48,624 nucleotides of DNA. It comes from Aeromonas popoffii (lineage in GTDB: Bacteria; Pseudomonadota; Gammaproteobacteria; Enterobacterales; Aeromonadaceae). The stretch is from NCBI RefSeq assembly GCF_000820025.1, contig NZ_CDBI01000092.1, forward strand, positions 1 to 48,624, read 5' to 3'. Both the position numbers and the translations under genes were made by a program. Positions 7,901-14,265 of this stretch are shown here, piece by piece. The stretch's first letter is position 1, and each line of letters starts with the position of its first letter. The notes beneath the pieces were generated by a model, which was not told where the DNA came from, did no database searches, and was given only the letters and a program-made list of their open reading frames with translations.

Positions 7901-7922
7901 GAAATGGGAACGTTCCCATTTC
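7901..7922 (-). promoter_or_regulatory. TreR operator (perfect 22-bp palindrome)
   Basis: A perfect inverted repeat of 11+11 bp with core GGGAACGTTCCC lies between treR and treB. The core agrees with the known TreR operator of enteric bacteria. It is 118 bp before the treB ATG, so a long untranslated leader (or a promoter downstream of the operator) is implied. Confidence 0.85.
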
Positions 7923-7963
7923 GTGGTCAGCATCACAAAAAGCACGTTTTTTGTTCAGGTCTA

Positions 7964-7979
7964 AGTGATGGAGCTCACA
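7964..7979 (-). promoter_or_regulatory. CRP-cAMP site for treB
   Basis: Read leftwards it is TGTGA-GCTCCA-TCACT, matching TGTGA-N6-TCACA at 9 of 10 positions. It overlaps the treR stop codon and lies 60 bp from the centre of the TreR operator. Activation of treBC by CRP is known in E. coli. Confidence 0.7.
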
Positions 7980-8922
7980 GGGTGTTGCAGGGGGCTATGG
8001 TCGCCAGCGGACGGTGATCCTGCTCGATCTGGCCGAGCAGCTGGCGGGCAGCCTGCTCCCCCGCCCCCTGGTAGCCAAGATCCAGGCTGAGGGCGTTGGG
8101 AAAGAGGAAGCTGAGCATGGGGTTGTTGCCAAGGCCTGTCACCAGCACCTCGCTGCGCCCTTGTTCCTGAAGGTATTTTGCAGCACCTATGGCGAGGGTA
8201 TCGCTGGCGCAGACCAGTGCCTGGGTGGCAGGGGTGAGCAGCTCGGCCGCCAGCCGGTAGCCACTCTGCAGGCTGAGATCGCCGAGCGCACTGCGCGCCG
8301 TCAATCCCTGCTCGGCGCAGTAGCCGAGATAGGCATTGAGACGGCGCTGGCCCGTGGTGAGGTCCGAGGTATCCACCCCCAGATAGGCGATCTCGCCTAC
8401 CCCGCGGGTCGCCAGCGCGGCCAGCATGGTGCGCACAGCCCCGGCATCGTCGAAGCAGACAGAGGAGAAACCGGGATGGTCGCGGGCCACCAGTACCAGC
8501 TTCTCTTGCAGCGGCGCCATGGCGTCGTAGTCCAGATCGTTGAAAGCAAAGAGGATGATGCCATCCACCCCGCGCCGCTCCAGCACCGCCAGATGCTCCA
8601 GCACCTTGGCGGGGGAGAACTTGCTCTCCATCAGCACGGCGTCATAGCCACGCTGGTAGAGGGTCTCCAGCATGCCGCGTACCGCCTGGTTCTCGGAACT
8701 GGAGTCGAGTCGGGAGACGATGATCCCCACCACCTGCTGGCTATGGCTGCGCATGGCCCGGGCCGACTTGCTCGGAACAAAGCCGTGCAGGGCAATGATC
8801 TGCTCCACCCGCTCGCGGGTCGCCGGCTTCACCTTGGGATCCTGATTGAGCACCCGGGAGACGGTCGACTTGCCGACTCCGCTCAGACGGGCGATATCGA
8901 GGATGGTCAGTTTCTTGTCCAT
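7975..8922 (-). CDS. treR: Trehalose operon repressor, LacI family
   Basis: A LacI/GalR-family repressor. The helix-turn-helix is residues about 5-25 (LTILDIARLSGVGKSTVSRV) with a hinge near 50, and a periplasmic-binding-protein-like effector domain follows. The closest known match is E. coli TreR, which binds trehalose-6-phosphate as inducer. The ATG at 8922 gives 315 residues, the E. coli length, and starts right before the helix-turn-helix. The frame is open 13 codons further back to 8961, but without a better ribosome site. It is immediately upstream of the operator and treB in the same direction. Confidence 0.92.
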   Translation of the reverse strand: MDKKLTILDIARLSGVGKSTVSRVLNQDPKVKPATRERVEQIIALHGFVPSKSARAMRSHSQQVVGIIVSRLDSSSENQAVRGMLETLYQRGYDAVLMESKFSPAKVLEHLAVLERRGVDGIILFAFNDLDYDAMAPLQEKLVLVARDHPGFSSVCFDDAGAVRTMLAALATRGVGEIAYLGVDTSDLTTGQRRLNAYLGYCAEQGLTARSALGDLSLQSGYRLAAELLTPATQALVCASDTLAIGAAKYLQEQGRSEVLVTGLGNNPMLSFLFPNALSLDLGYQGAGEQAARQLLGQIEQDHRPLATIAPCNTL

Positions 8923-9061
8923 GAATTGGCTCACAGGGGGCTCGGCGGCAGAATTGCCCACATTGTTGTGATTAAGCCCTGTGAATACAAGCCCATGGCG
9001 TTAGAATGCTTTTTTTCCCTGGCGAACGCCGTGCCGCTCGCCATCGCACAGGACGCGCATC

Positions 9062-10012
9062 ATGGATCTGCTGGCAAGCCTGCACTTTTCCCTCTCCATC
9101 ACAGGCCCCATCTGCGTGGTACTGCTGCTCGGCATCTGGCTCAAGCAATTGGGCCTGCTGCCAGACAGCTTCGTCGAATCCGCCTCCCGCCTGGTGTTTC
9201 AGGTCACCCTGCCGGCCCTGCTGTTCCTCAGCATGGTGCGCACCGATTTTTCCACCATGCCGAGTCCTTGGCTCATCCTCTACGGTTTGCTCGGCACGCT
9301 CACCGGCTTTCTGGTGCTGGAGGTACTGGCGGCCCGCTTCATCCCGGAGCGGCGTCAGCGCGGTATCTTCGTGCAAGGCAGCTTTCGCGGCAACATGGGG
9401 ATCATGGGGCTGGCCTATGTGCAAAACGCCTACGGCGCTGAGGGGATAGGTGCCGCCGCCCTGCTGGTAGGCTCGGTGACCGTGCTCTATAACATACTCG
9501 CCGTGATCACCCTGACCCGCAGTCTGGGGGGCAACCAGGGGATCAAACCGATCCTGAAGGGGATCGCCAAAAACCCCCTGATCATCGCCATCCTGTCCGC
9601 CCTGCCATTCGGCCTGCTCGGTATCGAGCTGCCCCAGCTGGTGATCACCACGGGCAACTATTTTGCCAACATGACACTGCCGCTGGCCCTGCTCTGCACC
9701 GGCGCCAGTCTCAACCTCAAAGCCCTGCGCGGCGGTGCCATGCTGACCGGCTGGGCCACCGCCAACCGGCTGTTCTGCATTCCGGTGCTGCTGGTGACGG
9801 GCGCCTGGGCGCTTGGCTTCAACCCGCAGGCACTCGGCATACTGTTTCTCATCAGCTCCACCCCCACAGCCGCCGCCAGCTATGTGATGACCCGGGCCAT
9901 GGGCGGCGACAGCGTGCTGGCCGCCAACATCATCGCCACCACCACGCTGGGCTCACTGATCAGCACCAGCCTGGGCGCCACCCTGATGAACTACCTCGGG
10001 CTGATGGGCTGA
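9062..10012 (+). CDS. AEC-family (auxin efflux carrier-like) transporter
   Basis: A 316-residue inner-membrane protein with about ten membrane segments in two halves, the usual AEC/BASS-like layout. Family marks include the FVESASRLVFQVTLPALLF segment (about 38-56) and FRGNMGIMGL (about 108). Substrates of bacterial relatives include malate, malonate and other organic acids; none can be assigned here. AGGACG precedes the ATG. It stands alone between divergent treR and the CopZ-like gene. Confidence 0.85.
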   Translation: MDLLASLHFSLSITGPICVVLLLGIWLKQLGLLPDSFVESASRLVFQVTLPALLFLSMVRTDFSTMPSPWLILYGLLGTLTGFLVLEVLAARFIPERRQRGIFVQGSFRGNMGIMGLAYVQNAYGAEGIGAAALLVGSVTVLYNILAVITLTRSLGGNQGIKPILKGIAKNPLIIAILSALPFGLLGIELPQLVITTGNYFANMTLPLALLCTGASLNLKALRGGAMLTGWATANRLFCIPVLLVTGAWALGFNPQALGILFLISSTPTAAASYVMTRAMGGDSVLAANIIATTTLGSLISTSLGATLMNYLGLMG

Positions 10013-10042
10013 GGGAGGCTGCCATTGCCAATCCGGCACGGC

Positions 10043-10073
10043 TTGACCTTGCCGCGGGCGGCAGCTTTAGGCT
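10043..10073 (+). promoter_or_regulatory. CueR-type (MerR family) copper-responsive promoter
   Basis: A -35 TTGACC (10043-10048) and a -10 TAGGCT (10068-10073) are separated by 19 bp, the overlong spacer typical of MerR-family activation. The spacer holds an inverted repeat centred on CTTGCCGC-GG-GCGGCAG. CueR sites in enteric bacteria have the form ACCTTCC-N-GGAAGGT before a TAGGCT-like -10. It sits about 30 bp before the CopZ-like gene. Confidence 0.7.
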
Positions 10074-10101
10074 GGCGCACTATCAACAGAGGAGATATCC
10101 C

Positions 10102-10296
10102 ATGACTATCGAACTCACAGTGTCCGGCATGTCCTGTGGTGGCTGCGCCGCCAGCCTGCAAAAAGCCCTGCTGGCCCAGAGTGCTATTAGTCAGGCCCGG
10201 GTGTATTTTGCCAGCAGCAAGGCTGTTATCGAGAGCGAACTGAGCAAGGCAGCGCTGATCGCCCTGATCGAAGCACAGGGCTTTCAGGTAGGTTAA
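10102..10296 (+). CDS. copZ: Heavy-metal-associated domain protein, CopZ-like copper chaperone
   Basis: A 64-residue single HMA domain (PF00403) with the Cu(I)-binding motif GMSCGGC (Cys12, Cys15), predicted to fold as beta-alpha-beta-beta-alpha-beta. It would carry Cu(I) in the cytosol to a P-type ATPase or buffer it. A strong GAGGAGA site precedes the ATG, and a CueR-type promoter lies just upstream. No copper ATPase or CueR gene is in the window, so it acts in trans with partners elsewhere. The symbol is by similarity only. Confidence 0.88.
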   Translation: MTIELTVSGMSCGGCAASLQKALLAQSAISQARVYFASSKAVIESELSKAALIALIEAQGFQVG

Positions 10297-10350
10297 TTTA
10301 TCTCTATAGAGGTATTAAACAGGTTAAAAATCTGTACCCACCTGTCTTTT

Positions 10351-10366
10351 GGTGAGTGTTATCACA
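10351..10366 (+). promoter_or_regulatory. CRP (possibly CRP/FNR) site for asparaginase II
   Basis: GGTGA-GTGTTA-TCACA matches the CRP consensus at 9 of 10 positions. The same bases match the FNR form TTGAT-N4-ATCAA at 7 of 10. ansB of E. coli and Salmonella is known to be CRP- and FNR-controlled. Confidence 0.65.
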
Positions 10367-10426
10367 GATATTGCTGTTTAAATGGGCAAACTGGCTGCGA
10401 TTATTCCAACCATAAGGATTTGCAGC

Positions 10427-11485
10427 ATGACCCTACCGATCCGCAAGACCCTGCTCGCCGCCGTTGTTGGCCTGACCCTCTCCCCCATGGCGATGGCTCT
10501 GCCCAGCGTCCATATTCTGGCAACCGGCGGCACCATCGCCGGGGCGGGCCAGTCGGCCACCCAGTCCAACTACGAGGCTGGCAAGGTAGCTATCGAGACC
10601 CTGATTGCTGCAGTTCCCGAGATGAAGAACGTGGCCGATGTGCAGGGGGAGCAGGTAGTCAAAATAGGCTCCCAGGACATGAACGACGAGGTGTGGCTGA
10701 CCCTGGCCAAGCGGGTCAACGAGCTACTGGCCAAGGATGACGTGGATGCCATCGTCATCACCCACGGCACCGACACCATGGAAGAGACCGCCTACTTCCT
10801 CAATCTGACCGTCAAGAGCGACAAGCCGGTGGTGCTGGTCGGCGCCATGCGCCCCTCCACCGCCATGAGCGCCGATGGCCCTCTGAATCTGTATAACGCC
10901 GTGGTGACCGCCTCCGACCCGAGCTCCAAGGGCCGTGGCGTGATGGTGGCGATGAACGACACAGTGCTGGATGCCCGCGACGTCACCAAGACCAACACCA
11001 CCGGGGTACAGACCTTCGCCTCCCCCAATTTTGGCCCGCTGGGTTACATTCACAACGGCAAGATCGACTATCAGCGCAGCCCGGCCCGCCTGCACACCAG
11101 CAAGACCCCGTTCGATGTGAGCAAGCTCGACAAGCTGCCGCAAGTGGGCATCGTCTACAACTATGCCAACGCCACCGATCTGCCGGCCAAGGCCATGGTG
11201 AATGCCAAGTTTGACGGTATCGTCAGTGCCGGTGTGGGTAACGGTAACCTCTACCACACCCTGTTCGATACCCTGGCTCAGGCGAGCAAGGATGGTATCC
11301 GCGTGGTGCGTTCCACCCGCGTGCCGACCGGCGCCACCACTCTGGATGCCGAGATCGATGACGCCAAGTACGGCTTCGTGGCTGCCGGTACCCTGAACCC
11401 GCAGAAGGCGCGCATCCTGCTGATGCTCTCCCTGACCCAGAGTAAGGATCCGGTCCAGATCCAGCGCTGGTTCCAGCAGTTCTGA
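10427..11485 (+). CDS. ansB: Periplasmic L-asparaginase II
   Basis: A 352-residue type II asparaginase, hydrolysing asparagine to aspartate and ammonia in the periplasm. A Sec signal peptide (1-24, ending AMA) is followed by the first active-site loop ATGGTIAG with Thr36. HGTDTMEET carries Thr115/Asp116, and TKTNT carries the conserved Lys near 190. The ATG at 10427 has AAGGAT upstream. The frame opens earlier, at 10382, but that would bury the signal peptide. The CRP/FNR-like site upstream fits expression under carbon limitation or anaerobiosis. Confidence 0.95.
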   Translation: MTLPIRKTLLAAVVGLTLSPMAMALPSVHILATGGTIAGAGQSATQSNYEAGKVAIETLIAAVPEMKNVADVQGEQVVKIGSQDMNDEVWLTLAKRVNELLAKDDVDAIVITHGTDTMEETAYFLNLTVKSDKPVVLVGAMRPSTAMSADGPLNLYNAVVTASDPSSKGRGVMVAMNDTVLDARDVTKTNTTGVQTFASPNFGPLGYIHNGKIDYQRSPARLHTSKTPFDVSKLDKLPQVGIVYNYANATDLPAKAMVNAKFDGIVSAGVGNGNLYHTLFDTLAQASKDGIRVVRSTRVPTGATTLDAEIDDAKYGFVAAGTLNPQKARILLMLSLTQSKDPVQIQRWFQQF

Positions 11486-11522
11486 TCCCGGGGCTCAACC
11501 CGCTAACGTCACCCCATGAAAA

Positions 11523-11547
11523 AAGGGCAGGATCGGCTCCTGCCCTT
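11523..11547 (-). terminator. Terminator of the CaCA exchanger gene (may also stop ansB)
   Basis: A 10-bp stem AAGGGCAGGA/TCCTGCCCTT. On the minus strand it is followed by a run of six T, so it mainly serves the leftward gene. It also lies 37 nt after the ansB stop. Confidence 0.75.
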
Positions 11548-11580
11548 GCTCATGGCGTCATCTTCACATAGAGCGCACCA

Positions 11581-12567
11581 TCAGCTCACCATCAGCCAGC
11601 CGCAGAAACCCAGGTAGATGAGCCCCACGCAGGCCAATCTGCCCGCCGTCATCCGTCCACGGCTAAAGCCCCACCACAGCAGTACCACCGCCAGCAGGGT
11701 CACCAGCGAGGAGACCATCATGGTGCTATCCAGCAACCAGGGGGTGAACAGCAGGCAGAATGCCTTGGGAATGGTGCCCTGGATCATCATGGCGCCGGAG
11801 ATGTTGGCCAGCGCCAGCCGGTTCTTGCCCTGACGTACCCAGATCAGCACATTCATCAACTCGGGCATCTCGGTTGCCACCGGACTCAACAGCAGGGCCG
11901 CCAGCACGGGAGAGAGGCCGAACAGCTCACCCATGCTCTCCAGCTGATGGACGAACAGCTGCGCCGCCAGCGCCACCACCCCCAACGCCACCAGGGTCTG
12001 CAGCATTACCTTGCCAAGCGCCGGGATCTCGGCCTTGGGATCCAGTTTGAGGGGCTCTGGCAACGCGACCTCGTGGCTGTCGGTCTGTTTCAGTTCACGC
12101 CGCACATAGACCAGATAAACCAGCACGAACAGCGGTGCCAGCCAGGCTTTACCGGTGAATGCCACCATGCCAAGGGCCACCGCCACCAGGAAGATACCGA
12201 CAAACCAGGCCTGATCACGCCCTATCTCGCGCTGCACCTCGCCATCTATGACTCTGTGCTCACGGCTCATGCACAGCAGCAGGGTCACGCCGACGGCGGC
12301 ATAGCCTATGGTGGAGAGCACCAGAGGGCCGCCGAGGGCGGCGCCTATCCCTATCTGTTGCTGGGCGGGGGCATCCCCCATCAGCAGGGCGGTCAGGGTA
12401 ACGATGCATTCGGGCAAGGCCGTGCCGAGGGCTGCTAGCAGGGAACCGGTGGCACTCTGGGAGAACTTGAAGTGATGGCCGGTCCATTCGATACCGTTGA
12501 CGAAATATTCGCAGGCCAGGTAGATGGTGACGGCAGAGAGCAGAAATAACAGCAGGGTAATCAACAT
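11581..12567 (-). CDS. CaCA-family cation exchanger under a Mn2+ riboswitch
   Basis: A 328-residue membrane protein of the Ca2+/cation antiporter superfamily (YrbG-like length). Two inverted alpha repeats are visible: GSLLAALGTALPECIVTLTA (about 45-65) and LLLSPVATEMPELMN (about 225-240), each with the acidic residue that binds the cation, followed by ISGAMMIQGTIPKA. About ten membrane segments are expected. The ATG at 12567 is chosen because sequence upstream of it is a yybP-ykoY riboswitch, so the longer open frame to 12753 is not coding. Its regulation points to Mn2+ as the exported or exchanged ion, which is inference. Confidence 0.85.
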   Translation of the reverse strand: MLITLLLFLLSAVTIYLACEYFVNGIEWTGHHFKFSQSATGSLLAALGTALPECIVTLTALLMGDAPAQQQIGIGAALGGPLVLSTIGYAAVGVTLLLCMSREHRVIDGEVQREIGRDQAWFVGIFLVAVALGMVAFTGKAWLAPLFVLVYLVYVRRELKQTDSHEVALPEPLKLDPKAEIPALGKVMLQTLVALGVVALAAQLFVHQLESMGELFGLSPVLAALLLSPVATEMPELMNVLIWVRQGKNRLALANISGAMMIQGTIPKAFCLLFTPWLLDSTMMVSSLVTLLAVVLLWWGFSRGRMTAGRLACVGLIYLGFCGWLMVS

Positions 12568-12606
12568 AATAGGCAACCGCCAGGCGAGCAGAACAACCAA
12601 TGGACC

Positions 12607-12638
12607 CGATACGGCTCGCCCGGCTGGCTTGCGTATCG
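12607..12638 (-). promoter_or_regulatory. Expression-platform hairpin downstream of the riboswitch
   Basis: CGATACG pairs with CGTATCG around an 18-nt loop, between the riboswitch aptamer and the exchanger ATG 40 nt further on. No T-tract follows, so control of translation or an alternative pairing is more likely than simple termination. Confidence 0.5.
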
Positions 12639-12639
12639 A

Positions 12640-12760
12640 GGCCAAAGGTCTTGCAGAGCGATAGATGCTATCGCCGCTCATGCCATGGATCGGCAGATCC
12701 AAGAATGTTGACATGAGCCCTGCCCGGATCACGGGCGGGTTGCTACTCCCCAATGACAGT
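12640..12760 (-). ncRNA. yybP-ykoY manganese riboswitch
   Basis: On the minus strand the aptamer begins TTGGGGAGTAGC (ending near 12755), continues through a GC-rich stem (CCCGCCCGTG/TCCGGGCAGGG) to ATGTCAACAT, and closes with GCAAGACCTTTGG (12642-12654). GGGGAGTAGC, GTCAACA and GCAAGACC are the conserved blocks of RF00080, which binds Mn2+. The outer P1 pairing looks imperfect by eye. The family is known to control Mn2+ exporters and cation transporters. A plausible promoter with -35 TTGTGA and -10 TAAAAA lies 20-50 bp before it. Confidence 0.85.
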
Positions 12761-12967
12761 ACGGGCTTTTTACCAAGTTGACCGCCGCCTCACAAGGCAA
12801 ATGAATGATCATCCGCCCGATAAGTTGTAAGAAAATGTAAGGTTCCCCTTGGTCAGAGCCCTCGCTTTCTCCGTCCGGGTCCCCACTCTTTCCCCCGGCA
12901 CCCACGCCTTGGCATAACGATTGCTATGAGTTGCCTACTGTCCACAATAGTTTGGGAAGGATGAACG

Positions 12968-13555
12968 ATGAAACGGTGGATCCAACATTTCTATCAACTG
13001 AACCGTCTCAACTGGCTTATGGTCTGGTTGCTACTCTGCTGCAGCATCATATTGCTGTTTCCAGCCGGCCTGATGAAGGGTGCCGTCAGCCAGTGGGCCA
13101 CGCTCCACGCCGCCTGGCTCGGGGTCGGCATGCTGATCGCCATCTCCTACTTCTGCAGCCAGGGCTTCCTGATCGCCTGGGAGTGGGCCTGTGATGAATG
13201 GCAATCCCGCCGTCAGCAGGATCAGCTGGCCCAGATGATCGCCTTCCTCGATTTCAACGAGAAGGCGGTGCTGCGCGAGTTCGTGCTACAACGCAAAAGC
13301 GTCATAAACTTGCCGATCACCGAACCTGCCGTCAAAAACCTGATGGACGCTGGCGTACTCACCTACGCCTACGGCAAGCCGGTGCGAGAGAAAGAGGACG
13401 AAAACCAGATCCGGGCGCTGATGATAGCCCTGCCCGCGCGACCGCTGCTCACCTACAAGGTGCTGGGCCTCTCCCGTGGCAAGATGAGCGACGAGCAGGT
13501 GGAGCAGATCATGAACGCCAGACCCAAGTTCGCCCAGAAGGGCTTCCAGCGCTAA
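12968..13555 (+). CDS. SieB-like superinfection-exclusion family membrane protein
   Basis: A 195-residue protein with two N-terminal membrane segments (about 14-33 and 47-68) and a cytosolic domain of about 120 residues. The layout and the FLDFNEKAVLREFVLQRK block resemble the super-infection exclusion protein B family (PF14163). The family name comes from phage P22/lambda SieB, but chromosomal relatives are widespread and unstudied. There is no phage gene nearby. GGAAGGATG precedes the ATG, and a strong terminator follows. Family assignment is by recognition; function is unknown. Confidence 0.65.
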   Translation: MKRWIQHFYQLNRLNWLMVWLLLCCSIILLFPAGLMKGAVSQWATLHAAWLGVGMLIAISYFCSQGFLIAWEWACDEWQSRRQQDQLAQMIAFLDFNEKAVLREFVLQRKSVINLPITEPAVKNLMDAGVLTYAYGKPVREKEDENQIRALMIALPARPLLTYKVLGLSRGKMSDEQVEQIMNARPKFAQKGFQR

Positions 13556-13576
13556 GTTGCTGCCATCCTTCACATA

Positions 13577-13603
13577 AAAGAGCCGGACAGTGTCCGGCTC
13601 TTT
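13577..13603. terminator. Bidirectional terminator between the SieB-like gene and mgsA
   Basis: A 13-bp perfect stem AAAGAGCCGGACA/TGTCCGGCTCTTT with a single-base nominal loop. It lies 22 nt after the plus-strand stop and beyond the repeated tail of mgsA on the minus strand. Confidence 0.85.
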
Positions 13604-13618
13604 GCTATCTGGCTGTTT

Positions 13619-13766
13619 TTATTCGGCTCTGGCCTTCAAGTAACCAGCACAAACTGACGGATCTGCCGTTATTCGGTCCTGGCTTTCAAATAACCAGCAC
13701 TGACTGGCGGATCTGCCGTTATTCGGTCCTGGCCTTCAAATAGCCGGCATAATCCGGGATCTGCAC
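13619..13766. repeat. Three tandem copies of a 50-bp unit from the mgsA 3' end
   Basis: Units at 13619-13668, 13669-13718 and 13719-about 13766. Each starts TTATTCGG and ends GGATCTGC. The first two are about 88% identical by eye, and the third includes the real mgsA C-terminus. On the minus strand each unit encodes AGYLKAR(T/A)E followed by TAA. The 50-bp period is not a multiple of three. Confidence 0.9.
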
Positions 13767-14177
13767 GCTGAACGCCTGCTGCATGTGAGGGCTGTCCATG
13801 ATGAAGTCCGCTGTGGCCTCGTTGGTGGCAACCGGTATGTTCCACACGGCCGCCAGGCGCAGCAGCGCCTTCACGTCCGGATCGTGGGGCACCGCATTGA
13901 GGGGATCCCAGAAGAAGATCAGCACGTCTATCTTGCCCTCGGCAATCAGGGCTCCGAGCTGCTGGTCGCCACCCATGGGGCCGGAGAAGAGGCAGGTGAT
14001 GGGCAGTTGTGCCTTCTTGCCGAGCATGGTGCCGGTGGTGCCGGTCGCATAGAGATGGTGAAGCTTTAGCTCCTCCTTGCGGCACATCACCCAGTTCAGC
14101 AGCGGGGTCTTCATGTTGTCGTGAGCCACCAGCGCCACCCGCTTGTGGGGCGCCATCTCACGTGCAATCAGTTCCAT
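13719..14177 (-). CDS. mgsA: Methylglyoxal synthase
   Basis: A 152-residue cytosolic enzyme, the same length as E. coli MgsA, converting dihydroxyacetone phosphate to methylglyoxal plus phosphate. This relieves sugar-phosphate build-up. Active-site residues are in the expected places: His19 (VAHD), Asp71 (PMGGDQQ), Asp91 (FFWDPLN), His98 and Asp101 ([13 protein letters not shown]). The ATG at 14177 aligns with E. coli MEL. An ATG three codons earlier (14186) is also possible. Its last 50 bp are duplicated twice downstream. Confidence 0.95.
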   Translation of the reverse strand: MELIAREMAPHKRVALVAHDNMKTPLLNWVMCRKEELKLHHLYATGTTGTMLGKKAQLPITCLFSGPMGGDQQLGALIAEGKIDVLIFFWDPLNAVPHDPDVKALLRLAAVWNIPVATNEATADFIMDSPHMQQAFSVQIPDYAGYLKARTE

Positions 14178-14231
14178 GGAATTCATCCGTAGCATAGTGA
14201 TGGGAAGAGAGCTGTATCCTAATCGAAAGCA

Positions 14232-14254
14232 GCGCCCGCTGCCTTGCCGGGCGC
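14232..14254 (-). terminator. Hairpin after the DUF885 lipoprotein gene
   Basis: GCGCCCG (14232-14238) pairs with CGGGCGC (14248-14254) with a 9-nt loop. On the minus strand it follows the stop by 11 nt and is followed by TGCTTTCGATT, a weak T-tract. It is a moderate terminator. Confidence 0.5.
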
Positions 14255-14265
14255 CGTAACTGTGA

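Noticed and set aside
12568..12753. N-terminal extension of the CaCA exchanger from an upstream ATG
   Set aside because: These bases form the riboswitch aptamer and hairpin; the extension has no transporter similarity.
13669..14085. A longer product made by extending an alternative frame of mgsA into the repeats
   Set aside because: The alternative frame does not encode MgsA motifs; the real frame stops at 13719 with the family-typical length of 152.
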